From Campylobacterales bacterium (GTDB lineage: Bacteria > Campylobacterota_A > Desulfurellia > JAADFJ01): DNA of 7,659 nucleotides. Where the stretch lies: positions 1-7,659 of the forward strand of contig JALWSW010000068.1 of NCBI GenBank assembly GCA_027080125.1, given 5' to 3'. This document shows positions 1-5,711 of this stretch, piece after piece. The notes under the pieces are model-generated. The model saw only the letters and a program-made list of their open reading frames with translations. It made no database searches and was not told where the DNA came from. The position numbers and the translations under genes were made by a program. Positions within the stretch are counted from its first letter, which is position 1. Every line of letters starts with the position of its first letter.

Positions 1-319
1 CTGTTGCTATTAAAAGTTTATCATAGGCTGCTTTATCTATCTGACCTTTGCAATAAACAATCTTGTTATTCCGATCTATCTCGAGTGCCTCGGTTTGGGT
101 AATCACATCGATATTCTTCTTTTTAAAATATTCAACCGATCTTCCCAAAAGAGTCTTATAGCTTTCGATCTCATCTCCGATAAAGTACGGCATACCGCAG
201 GCCGCATAAGAGATAAACCTTCCCTTTTCAATTACGGTAATTTTTCCATCTGTTTTGCTTCTGATTCTGTTTGCTGCCGAAAGTCCCGCCGCATCCGCGC
301 CAATGATTAGGTAATTCAT
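1..319 (-). CDS. FAD-dependent CoA-disulfide reductase / NADH oxidase-type flavoprotein, N-terminal part
   Basis: The gene reads leftward from an ATG at 317-319 and is cut by the window edge, leaving 106 residues. The start has an AGGAGG ribosome site (complement of 324-329) four bases upstream. The product opens with a Rossmann FAD-binding strand, MNYLIIGADAAG, a variant of GxGxxG. Around residue 30 comes the acidic end of the second strand (VIEKG). Next is SYAACGMPYFIG, with Cys41 in the position of the single redox cysteine of CoA-disulfide reductases, NADH oxidases and persulfide reductases. The fragment ends at YDKLLIAT, which in this family leads into the next FAD-contact segment. Known members use NAD(P)H to reduce CoA disulfide, persulfides, sulfur or oxygen in the cytoplasm. 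Which substrate applies cannot be told, because the NAD and dimerisation domains (and any C-terminal rhodanese domain) lie outside. It is divergent from an ene-reductase gene. Confidence 0.88.
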   Translation of the reverse strand, partial: MNYLIIGADAAGLSAANRIRSKTDGKITVIEKGRFISYAACGMPYFIGDEIESYKTLLGRSVEYFKKKNIDVITQTEALEIDRNNKIVYCKGQIDKAAYDKLLIAT

Positions 320-346
320 ACCGCCTCCTGTTGTTTTTCTGTTTAT

Positions 347-376
347 ATAATATCATTGAAAACTGATCTTTTTCAA
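347..376 (-). promoter_or_regulatory. Candidate sigma70 promoter for the leftward flavoprotein gene
   Basis: On the minus strand, TTGAAA (complement of 371-376) and TATTAT (complement of 347-352) are separated by 18 bp. Transcription would start near 340, leaving a leader of about 20 bases that contains the AGGAGG ribosome site. The boxes are good but not perfect matches, and the region is AT-rich, so chance similarity is possible. Confidence 0.5.
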
Positions 377-377
377 T
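355..377. repeat. 8-bp hyphenated inverted repeat in the divergent intergenic region
   Basis: ATTGAAAA (355-362) and TTTTCAAT (370-377) are perfect inverted copies separated by 7 bases. The right arm contains the leftward gene's candidate -35 box (371-376). A repressor or activator bound here could act on both divergent flavoenzyme genes. It could also be a by-product of back-to-back TTGAAA boxes. Confidence 0.5.
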
Positions 378-419
378 TAAATTAAGCTATATCAATAATT
401 TATGTCAATAGGAGGCAGT

Positions 420-1418
420 ATGCTTTTCAGTGAATTGAAGATAGCGAATCTGACGCTTAAAAACAGAATAGTTATGAGTCCGATGTGTATGTATGCCTCA
501 GATGATGGAAAGGTAACCGACTGGCATATCGTTCATTACGCTACAAGGGCAGCAGGGGGAGTCGGTCTGATTATCACCGAGGCAACAGCGGTCAGTCCCG
601 AGGGGCGGATTTCAGATAACGATTTGGGCCTATGGGATGATGCTCAAATTAGCGGATTTGGCCGGCTGGTTGATACTGTGCATCTTTACGGATCAAAAGT
701 AGGGGTTCAGCTTGCCCATGCCGGAAGAAAATCAGAAGCAGCCGGAGACCCGATCGCTCCATCGGCAATCAGATACAGCGACCAATACAGAATGCCAAAA
801 GAGGCAACTACCGATCAGATTGAGCGTATTGCAGAGCAATTTGTCAGCGCGGCAAGACGCGCAATTGCTGCGGGGGTAGATCTCATAGAGATACACGCAG
901 CGCACGGCTATTTTATCAATCAGATGCTCTCGCCTCTTACAAACAGGCGAACCGATCAATACGGCGGCAGCTTTGAAAACAGAAACCGGTTTTTAGTCGA
1001 TCTGATAAAGAAGATAAGAGAATTCTGGAGCGGGCCTCTGCTGGTAAGGGTCTCGGCTGAGGAATATGAAAAAGAGGGAAACCATATTGAGCAAACCTTA
1101 AGAACCGCTGAGCTTGTCAAAGCTGCCGGAGTCGATTTGATAGATGTAAGCTCAGGCGGTTTAACACCAAAGCTGCCTGAAACATACCCGGGCTATCAGG
1201 TTGGGTTTTCAAAAAAGATAAAGAAGACAGTAGGCATTTTGACAGGCGCAGTGGGATTGATAACAACCGATGAGTATGCTGAAGCAATACTGCGAGACAA
1301 AGCCGCTGATCTGATATTTTTGGGAAGAGAGCTGCTGAGAAACCCTTATTGGGCGCTTTTAGCGGCAAACAAACGCGGAATAAGTCTTTATCCTGACTCA
1401 TACGAAAGAGCCTTCTGA
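420..1418 (+). CDS. namA: Old Yellow Enzyme-family NADPH dehydrogenase / ene-reductase (YqjM-type)
   Basis: This is a cytoplasmic FMN enzyme of the thermophilic-like OYE class, which uses NAD(P)H to reduce activated C=C bonds. I chose ATG 420 (332 aa) over ATG 402, because AGGAGG at 410-415 lies inside the longer reading and four bases before 420. Landmarks match YqjM closely. SPMCMY carries the redox-tuning Cys23 and Tyr25. QLAHAGRK follows at 98-104. IHAAHGY gives His159 and His162, which bind the substrate carbonyl, and Tyr164. YGGSFENR is at 181-188 and TGAVG at 275-279. LGRELLRNP near 301 is the FMN phosphate region. The C-terminus YERAF places Arg330 third from the end, as with the YqjM arginine finger that reaches into the neighbouring subunit. 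The length fits the family (about 338). The GalT-like gene begins 2 bases after the stop, so the two are probably cotranscribed. The natural substrate cannot be read from the sequence. Confidence 0.93.
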   Translation: MLFSELKIANLTLKNRIVMSPMCMYASDDGKVTDWHIVHYATRAAGGVGLIITEATAVSPEGRISDNDLGLWDDAQISGFGRLVDTVHLYGSKVGVQLAHAGRKSEAAGDPIAPSAIRYSDQYRMPKEATTDQIERIAEQFVSAARRAIAAGVDLIEIHAAHGYFINQMLSPLTNRRTDQYGGSFENRNRFLVDLIKKIREFWSGPLLVRVSAEEYEKEGNHIEQTLRTAELVKAAGVDLIDVSSGGLTPKLPETYPGYQVGFSKKIKKTVGILTGAVGLITTDEYAEAILRDKAADLIFLGRELLRNPYWALLAANKRGISLYPDSYERAF

Positions 1419-1420
1419 AA

Positions 1421-2431
1421 TTGTCAGAATTCAGATATTCACCCCTGAACGATTCCTATGTTCTTATTGCAGACAACAGGAGCAGGCGACCTGATGTGTT
1501 TAGCGAAAAAAGGAATAAGATCATCGATTGTCCGTTTGATGAGGGAAATGAATCTATGACACCTGAGGAGGCTTATGCTATTCGCGAACATGGCAAAAAG
1601 AACGGAGCTGGATGGAAAATAAGAGTTGTTCCGAACCTGTATGCACCGGTTTCAAAAACTGTCCCGGAAAGCTGCGATTCAGAATATTTTAAAATTCGAG
1701 ACGGTTGCGGATATGCAGAGATAATAATAGAAACGCCGATTCATAATCAAACGATGGATAGTTACAGCATCAATCAGTTCGAACTTTATTTTCAAGCGAT
1801 TATTAACAGAATCGTTGAGATATCAAAAGATAAAAGAATAAAACTTATTCAGATATTCAAAAACAACGGGCCTGACAGCGGAGCAAGCCAAACTCATCAG
1901 CATTCCCAGATTATTGCCATACCGTTTATTCCAAAAGAGATAGTCAACAGGTTCAAACGATTAAAAAGATATTACGAGAAAAACGGAAGTTCATATTTTT
2001 ACGACCTTGTGGAACATGAGGTTGCCTCAGATAAAAGAGTCGTACTCAAAAACGCCGATTTCGTGGCAATCTGTCCGTATGATTCCAAAACCCCTTTTGA
2101 AATTATGATTGTGCCAACCGGTAATATGACTTCGATGATTTTTATGAATAATCAAGAGATTGTTTCGCTTGCTGAAATATTCAAAAAGCTGATGGCAGCC
2201 TTGCGCAAAAAACTCAGGGATTTTTCATTTAATATAATATTCAACGAACCGCCTTTGAGATACCGGGCAATTGAGAAGTTTTTCAGATTTTACATAAATA
2301 TTATCCCGAAATTAACCGTGCAGGGAGGCTTTGAGCAGGCTACAGGCATATTTATAAATCCACAACCCCCGGAAAAAGCGGCAAAAGAGCTGAGGACTGC
2401 TTTAAATTATGGTGCCGAAGGCCGGACTTGA
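1421..2431 (+). CDS. GalT-family (galactose-1-phosphate uridylyltransferase-like) nucleotidyltransferase with altered metal sites
   Basis: This 336-residue HIT-superfamily protein starts at TTG 1421, two bases after the ene-reductase stop. There is no strong ribosome site, so translation may be coupled. The next in-frame Met is about residue 46, after the conserved FRYSPLNDSYVLIA and CPFDEGNE segments, so TTG is the likely start. Family landmarks follow: VPNLYAPVS, IIETPIHNQ (His108), GASQTHQHSQI with His159-Gln-His161, CPYDSKTPFEIMIVP, and the C-terminal GFEQATGIFINPQPPEKAAKELR. His161 matches the histidine that carries the nucleotidyl group. The usual CPFC is CPFD (Cys37, Asp40). The second-site histidines of classical GalT appear as Asn275, Arg289 and Tyr291. 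Relatives transfer UMP between hexose phosphates or phosphorolyse ADP-glucose, and the substrate here is open. No galK or galE is nearby. The last six codons are encoded by the antisense of a tRNA 3' end. Confidence 0.85.
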   Translation: MSEFRYSPLNDSYVLIADNRSRRPDVFSEKRNKIIDCPFDEGNESMTPEEAYAIREHGKKNGAGWKIRVVPNLYAPVSKTVPESCDSEYFKIRDGCGYAEIIIETPIHNQTMDSYSINQFELYFQAIINRIVEISKDKRIKLIQIFKNNGPDSGASQTHQHSQIIAIPFIPKEIVNRFKRLKRYYEKNGSSYFYDLVEHEVASDKRVVLKNADFVAICPYDSKTPFEIMIVPTGNMTSMIFMNNQEIVSLAEIFKKLMAALRKKLRDFSFNIIFNEPPLRYRAIEKFFRFYINIIPKLTVQGGFEQATGIFINPQPPEKAAKELRTALNYGAEGRT

Positions 2432-2495
2432 ACCGGCACGGGTATGCCCCACTACCCCCTCAAGATAGCGCGTCTACCTGTTCCGCCACTTCGGC
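2410..2495 (-). tRNA. tRNA-Leu, anticodon GAG, CCA encoded
   Basis: Read on the minus strand from 2495, the acceptor stem GCCGAAG pairs with CTTCGGC (complement of 2414-2420), followed by discriminator A and an encoded CCA (complement of 2410-2412). The D arm contains GGAACAGGTAGAC. The anticodon stem CTATC/GGTAG encloses the loop TTGAGGG, giving GAG, which reads CUC and CUU leucine codons. A long variable arm (GGG...CCC) marks it as a class II tRNA. The T stem GCCGG/CCGGC encloses TTCAAGT. Its 3' end overlaps the last 22 bases of the convergent GalT-like gene. It lies downstream of the permease on the same strand and has its own promoter. Confidence 0.97.
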
Positions 2496-2503
2496 ATCAC
2501 GGT

Positions 2504-2532
2504 TTTCTACCACAGTAAAAAAGATATGTCAA
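2504..2532 (-). promoter_or_regulatory. Promoter of tRNA-Leu overlapping the permease stop codon
   Basis: On the minus strand a consensus TTGACA (complement of 2527-2532) is followed after 17 bp by TAGAAA (complement of 2504-2509). TGG just before the -10 gives an extended -10 TGn. Transcription would begin near 2497, about two bases before the mature tRNA 5' end. The TGA inside TTGACA is the permease stop codon, so the tRNA can be made independently of the birA operon. Confidence 0.65.
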
Positions 2533-3353
2533 GAGCGATTTAGCTGATTGTTTCCTGTAATCTTCTGAAGATAATCTCCGATGATTGTGAAGGAGAGCAC
2601 CGTTATCAGTATTGCCAATCCCGGAAAGAGAGTAAGCCACCAAGCTATGGAGATATAATCTTTTCCTTCGGATAAAATTGAACCCCACGAAGCAATCGGA
2701 GGCTGAACGCCTATACCAAGAAAACTGAGTGCCGATTCGGTTAAAATTGCGGCTCCTATGCCCAGAGTTGCATTGACTATGACAGGCGCAAGGCTGTTTG
2801 GAATAAGATGATGAAGCAAAATCTTCAGATCCGTTTGACCTGCCAGGCGACTGGCAAGCACAAATTCAGCCTTTTTGAGCCTCATAACCTCAGCCCTTAC
2901 CATTCTTGCCACACCCATCCAGCTTGTAAGTCCGATAATTATCATAACATTAGTTATGCCGGGTCCAACATAGCTTATTACCGCAAGTATCAGAAAGAAC
3001 ACCGGAAAAGCCAAAAACGCATCCACAATACGCATAATAACCGCATCAATGATACCGCCTTTCAAGCCAGCTATTCCGCCCAAAAAAACACCTATAACCG
3101 TTGAGATACCGACCGCTATTAAACCGACCTCAATTGAAACCCTGCTTCCGTAAATCATACGGGATAAAAGATCCCTGCCGAGTCTGTCGGTTCCGAAAAG
3201 AAATTGAGAAGAAGGCGATGCGAGGATAGAATTATGTATCTGATACGGATTATAAGGGGCTATGACAGGCGCAAAAATAGTCACACAAAGAATAAAAAAA
3301 ATATATGCAGCAGAGAGTTTAAATGTTAAATTGCTCTTTTTTAAACTATGCAG
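2529..3353 (-). CDS. ABC transporter permease, DppC/OppC-type (dipeptide/oligopeptide/nickel family), probable CTG start
   Basis: This is an inner-membrane permease subunit of a peptide/nickel-type ABC importer. IFAPVIAPYNP follows the first helix. GTDRLGRDLLSRMIYGSR is the conserved segment after the first periplasmic stretch, and ASRLAG...HHLIPN (about residues 167-186) is the EAA loop that docks the ATPase. GVQPPIASWG and the closing TM segment TLFPGLAILITVLSFTIIGDYL also fit DppC. The only usual start in frame, GTG at 3284, would cut helix 1. The open frame continues upstream through KKSNLTFKLSAAYIFFIL, which looks like the normal DppC N-terminus. CTG at 3351-3353 has AGGAAAGGTGAG ending five bases before it and gives 274 residues. 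I therefore prefer CTG, with moderate confidence. The frame overlaps the diguanylate cyclase end by 13 bases. The partner permease, binding protein and ATPases are not in the window. Confidence 0.85.
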   Translation of the reverse strand: MHSLKKSNLTFKLSAAYIFFILCVTIFAPVIAPYNPYQIHNSILASPSSQFLFGTDRLGRDLLSRMIYGSRVSIEVGLIAVGISTVIGVFLGGIAGLKGGIIDAVIMRIVDAFLAFPVFFLILAVISYVGPGITNVMIIIGLTSWMGVARMVRAEVMRLKKAEFVLASRLAGQTDLKILLHHLIPNSLAPVIVNATLGIGAAILTESALSFLGIGVQPPIASWGSILSEGKDYISIAWWLTLFPGLAILITVLSFTIIGDYLQKITGNNQLNRS

Positions 3354-4273
3354 TAAAACTCACCTTTCCTGCTGTGCTTTACCTCATAAAGCGCTCTGTC
3401 TAATCTTTCCAAAACCGTTTCGGCATTATCATTCTTTTTTATAGTTGTAACCCCGCAAGAGGTTGTGACATTAAATAGTTTATCTCTGTATCTGTATTTT
3501 ATATTGTTTATGCCGTCTAAAATCTTTTTACCAACTTCGCTTGCTCTGTCGTTGTTCGTTTCAGGCAAGAGAACGATAAACTCATCTCCTCCGTAGCGAT
3601 AGACTCCGTCAGATGCCCTGAGGTTATTTTTTATATAACTTGCAATTGATTGCAAAACCCTGTCGCCTACCAGATGGCCATAAGTATCGTTTACATATTT
3701 GAAATCATCAAGATCAAACATCAGAATAGATGCAACCCTGCCGTAGCGCTGCATACGACTCAATTCACTTTTTAAATCGATGTCAAAGAGTTGCCTGTTT
3801 CCAATTGTAGTAAGGTAGTCTTGAAGCGCCAGACCTTCAATCTTCTCTATTATACTCATCTCATTTATTACAATATGCTTTGCGCTCTCTATATGTTTTT
3901 TTAGAAGTTGATTGGCTTCCTTTATCGCCTTTATCTGACCTACAGCCTCTTTGCTCTTTTTGCCGGCATCCTCAAGATTAACTATCATATCAAGGTGGTC
4001 GGAAGATTTCTCAATCACCTGATTATGCTGCTTTAGCGCATCTAATATCTGACCGGCGGCATTATCGATGTTTTTTGCAATATTATTCAGACTTCTGTTT
4101 TGGCTTTCGATATTCAGGTCTTCAATCAGTTCTTTATAATCGGCAATTCCGTTTTCTTTTGCACATATTTTGAAATACAATCCGTATGTTTCCGGAATCA
4201 AAAGCTTTCCCTCTCTTGTTATTCTGGAAATTGTATCGTTTGCAATTTTTGCTACCAATTCTTTTTTACTCAT
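3341..4273 (-). CDS. Diguanylate cyclase with C-terminal GGDEF domain and helical N-terminus
   Basis: The product should make cyclic di-GMP from two GTP. I chose ATG at 4273 (310 aa) over ATG 4279, because GAAGG (complement of 4280-4284) abuts the latter but sits six bases before the former. The C-terminal half (about 150-310) is a full GGDEF domain: LTTIGNRQLF, then FDLDDFKYVNDTYGH with metal- and base-contacting residues, then intact GGDEF at 228-232. RASD at 219-222, five residues before GGDEF, fits the RxxD inhibitory site, so product feedback is expected. The N-terminal part is hydrophilic, with no signal peptide or membrane segment. It starts with a small helical module (about 10-50, including IPETYGLYFKICAKENGI) and continues as a probable coiled coil (about 55-145), so it is a cytoplasmic sensor or oligomerisation region of unknown input. 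It overlaps birA upstream and the permease downstream, implying coupled translation. Confidence 0.93.
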   Translation of the reverse strand: MSKKELVAKIANDTISRITREGKLLIPETYGLYFKICAKENGIADYKELIEDLNIESQNRSLNNIAKNIDNAAGQILDALKQHNQVIEKSSDHLDMIVNLEDAGKKSKEAVGQIKAIKEANQLLKKHIESAKHIVINEMSIIEKIEGLALQDYLTTIGNRQLFDIDLKSELSRMQRYGRVASILMFDLDDFKYVNDTYGHLVGDRVLQSIASYIKNNLRASDGVYRYGGDEFIVLLPETNNDRASEVGKKILDGINNIKYRYRDKLFNVTTSCGVTTIKKNDNAETVLERLDRALYEVKHSRKGEFYCIV

Positions 4274-5201
4274 CAGCATCCTTCAAAATAACTTCACCTG
4301 ATATCACTTTTGAGAATTTTCCATCGGAGTCAACAATCAGGTATCCGTTTTTATCTATTTCTTTTGCAATACCGCTTACAAGACCTCCCGGTGTATTGAT
4401 TGCTACCCTCTTGCCGAGTGTGTTGTTGTTTAATCTCCAATAAGAAAGCAAACTATCCACACCGATTATAATATTTTCAAATCCTATGTCAAGCTTTTTG
4501 ACAATCAGGGAAACAAATTCCATGGGATTGATGTAGATTTTTGACTCGGACAGAGAACCATATATCCTATTATCGTAAAGATCGATGCCTATACCTACGG
4601 CAAGATAGGTCAGATCGCTTCCTTCGGTTTCTGCCTCAATAAGAATGCCGCATATCTTTTTTCCGTTAAAAAAGATATCGTTGGGCCATTTTATTTTAGT
4701 GAAAATCCCGTAATGCTCCTTAAGCAGTTTCGATATGACAACAGATGTGGCGAGATTAATCAACCCCAGCAATTTTGCAGGAAAATCAGGTCTCACAACA
4801 ATCGTCATATAGATGCCTTTGTCAGCTTCTGAAAGCCAGACCTTTTTTCGCCTGCCTCTGCCTGCGGTCTGTTCTCTTGCAAGAGCAATTACATTTTTAC
4901 CGCTTTTATACGCTTGTTTTGCTAGATCCATAGTTGAGCTTACGCTCCTTTTGAATAATATCTCCTTTGCAAGCCATTTGGTTTCGGGAATATTGTAACC
5001 ACTTGGCCAAAGACGGGTCGGTTTGCTGGCCAATCTGTAGCCTTTTTTGCGCAATGCCTCTATTTCGTAGCCTTCTCTGATTAGTCTTTGAATTCTTTTC
5101 CATACCGCAACCGTGGAGATATTCATAATCTCGGCAAGTTGTTTTCCCGAAATAAAAATTCCTCTGTTTTCAAAAAGCAGATCAATGATGTTCTTTTGCA
5201 T
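4266..5201 (-). CDS. birA: Bifunctional biotin--[acetyl-CoA carboxylase] ligase and biotin operon repressor
   Basis: The enzyme activates biotin with ATP to biotinyl-5'-AMP and attaches it to the carboxyl carrier lysine of biotin enzymes. The 311-residue protein has an N-terminal winged helix (about 1-57; SGKQLAEIMNISTVAVWKRI is the HTH), marking it as a repressor-type BirA. The catalytic domain has GRGRRKKVW (114-122, biotinyl-AMP loop), KWPND (171-175) and KKICGILIE (181-189), with Lys182 as the likely catalytic lysine. GIGIDL at 203-208 replaces the usual Asn by Asp. A small C-terminal SH3-like domain follows (about 262-305, LGKRVAINTPGG...). No Shine-Dalgarno precedes ATG 5201, and the -10 box lies just upstream, so the mRNA may be leaderless. 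The gene leads the birA-diguanylate cyclase-permease set and is divergent from a Gate-domain pair. Confidence 0.95.
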   Translation of the reverse strand: MQKNIIDLLFENRGIFISGKQLAEIMNISTVAVWKRIQRLIREGYEIEALRKKGYRLASKPTRLWPSGYNIPETKWLAKEILFKRSVSSTMDLAKQAYKSGKNVIALAREQTAGRGRRKKVWLSEADKGIYMTIVVRPDFPAKLLGLINLATSVVISKLLKEHYGIFTKIKWPNDIFFNGKKICGILIEAETEGSDLTYLAVGIGIDLYDNRIYGSLSESKIYINPMEFVSLIVKKLDIGFENIIIGVDSLLSYWRLNNNTLGKRVAINTPGGLVSGIAKEIDKNGYLIVDSDGKFSKVISGEVILKDADE

Positions 5202-5207
5202 ATAGCT

Positions 5208-5235
5208 ATTATTTGCTTTTGTCCTAAATTGTCAA
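5208..5235 (-). promoter_or_regulatory. birA promoter, predicted leaderless start
   Basis: On the minus strand TTGACA (complement of 5230-5235) and AATAAT (complement of 5208-5213) are 16 bp apart. The expected transcription start, seven bases past the -10, falls on 5201, the A of the birA start codon. No Shine-Dalgarno is visible. Confidence 0.6.
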
Positions 5236-5263
5236 ATCGGGCGTTTGACATTATGGTTTAAAA
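5229..5263. promoter_or_regulatory. Candidate BirA (biotin) operator between birA and the Gate pair
   Basis: TTGTCAAAT at 5229-5237 and GGTTTAAAA at 5255-5263 resemble the arms of the E. coli BirA operator, TTGTAAACC and GGTTTACAA: six of nine and eight of nine matches by eye. The spacing is 17 bp, versus 16 in E. coli. The site covers the -35 boxes of both divergent promoters, a sensible place for repression. The left arm is weak and the region is AT-rich, so this is a hypothesis. Confidence 0.4.
5230..5250. repeat. 7-bp inverted repeat joining the two divergent -35 boxes
   Basis: TGTCAAA (5230-5236) and TTTGACA (5244-5250) are perfect inverted copies 7 bases apart. Each arm contains a consensus -35 hexamer, one per strand, so the symmetry may only reflect back-to-back promoters. 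It could also be an operator. Confidence 0.55.
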
Positions 5264-5274
5264 TTTAATATAAT
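5245..5274 (+). promoter_or_regulatory. Consensus sigma70 promoter for the Gate-domain pair
   Basis: Perfect TTGACA (5245-5250) and perfect TATAAT (5269-5274) are spaced by 18 bp. The -10 ends only three bases before ATG 5277. The expected start falls near 5281-5283, which leaves ATG 5283 at or next to the transcript 5' end. Confidence 0.75.
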
Positions 5275-5282
5275 TAATGTTT

Positions 5283-5711
5283 ATGCAAATTCAAAAAACA
5301 TTTGAAAAGATTAGAAGCGGACTGAGCAAAGGGGCTGTAATAAGCCTTAAGATAGCAGCCTATACATTTCCTCTCTATATCTTTGTGGATATCTTAAATC
5401 AGATCGGCTTCATAACGAAAATAGGAAGGTTTTTTGCTCCGTTTATGAGGCTTATGGGGCTTCCCGGTGATGCATCGGTTGTTTTGTTGACTGGATTTTC
5501 TATAAATTTATACGCTGCTATTGCGGCTATGGCGCCCTTGCATCTTACAATCAAACAGATAACGATAATTGGCTTGATATTGGGGATAGCGCACAACCTT
5601 TTTATAGAAACCGCCATTCTCTCACGTGTCGGCGCAAAAGGATATTTTGTTGTTTTAACGCGCCTTTTTGTAGCCTTTTTTGCGGGAGGAATGCTTAATC
5701 TGCTATGGTGA
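5283..5711 (+). CDS. Gate-domain (nucleoside recognition, SpmA/SpmB/FeoB-gate-like) membrane protein, first of a pair
   Basis: This is a small inner-membrane protein of 142 residues with about four hydrophobic segments: 18-38, 64-86, 93-114 and 120-141. PLYIFVDIL, GLPGDASVVLLTGF and GIAHNLFIETAILSRVGAKG are typical of the Gate fold found in spore maturation proteins, the FeoB gate and concentrative nucleoside transporters. His104 and Glu109 sit in the third segment. I chose ATG 5283 over ATG 5277 (two residues longer), because the perfect promoter just upstream would start transcription at about 5281-5283. There is no Shine-Dalgarno for either. The next gene overlaps by 7 bases and is a diverged paralogue, so the two probably form a heterodimer. 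The substrate is unknown. Divergence from birA and a possible BirA site hint at a biotin link, which is inference only. Confidence 0.82.
   Translation: MQIQKTFEKIRSGLSKGAVISLKIAAYTFPLYIFVDILNQIGFITKIGRFFAPFMRLMGLPGDASVVLLTGFSINLYAAIAAMAPLHLTIKQITIIGLILGIAHNLFIETAILSRVGAKGYFVVLTRLFVAFFAGGMLNLLW

Noticed and set aside
95..310. Rightward 71-codon open frame
   Set aside because: It is antisense to the disulfide reductase fragment, which has the clear FAD-binding and Cys motifs. No ribosome site or recognisable protein.
402..419. Upstream ATG for the ene-reductase
   Set aside because: The AGGAGG ribosome site at 410-415 lies inside this extension and serves ATG 420. YqjM-like proteins begin at about the later position.
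732..1401. Leftward open frames inside the ene-reductase gene
   Set aside because: They are opposite-strand shadows with no motif or ribosome site. The rightward product is unmistakable.
2410..2495. tRNA as an attachment site of an integrated element
   Set aside because: No integrase, no repeated tRNA 3' end in the window, and only housekeeping-like genes on both sides.
2808..3104. Rightward 98-codon open frame in the permease region
   Set aside because: It is antisense to conserved permease segments, and its product shows no plausible fold.
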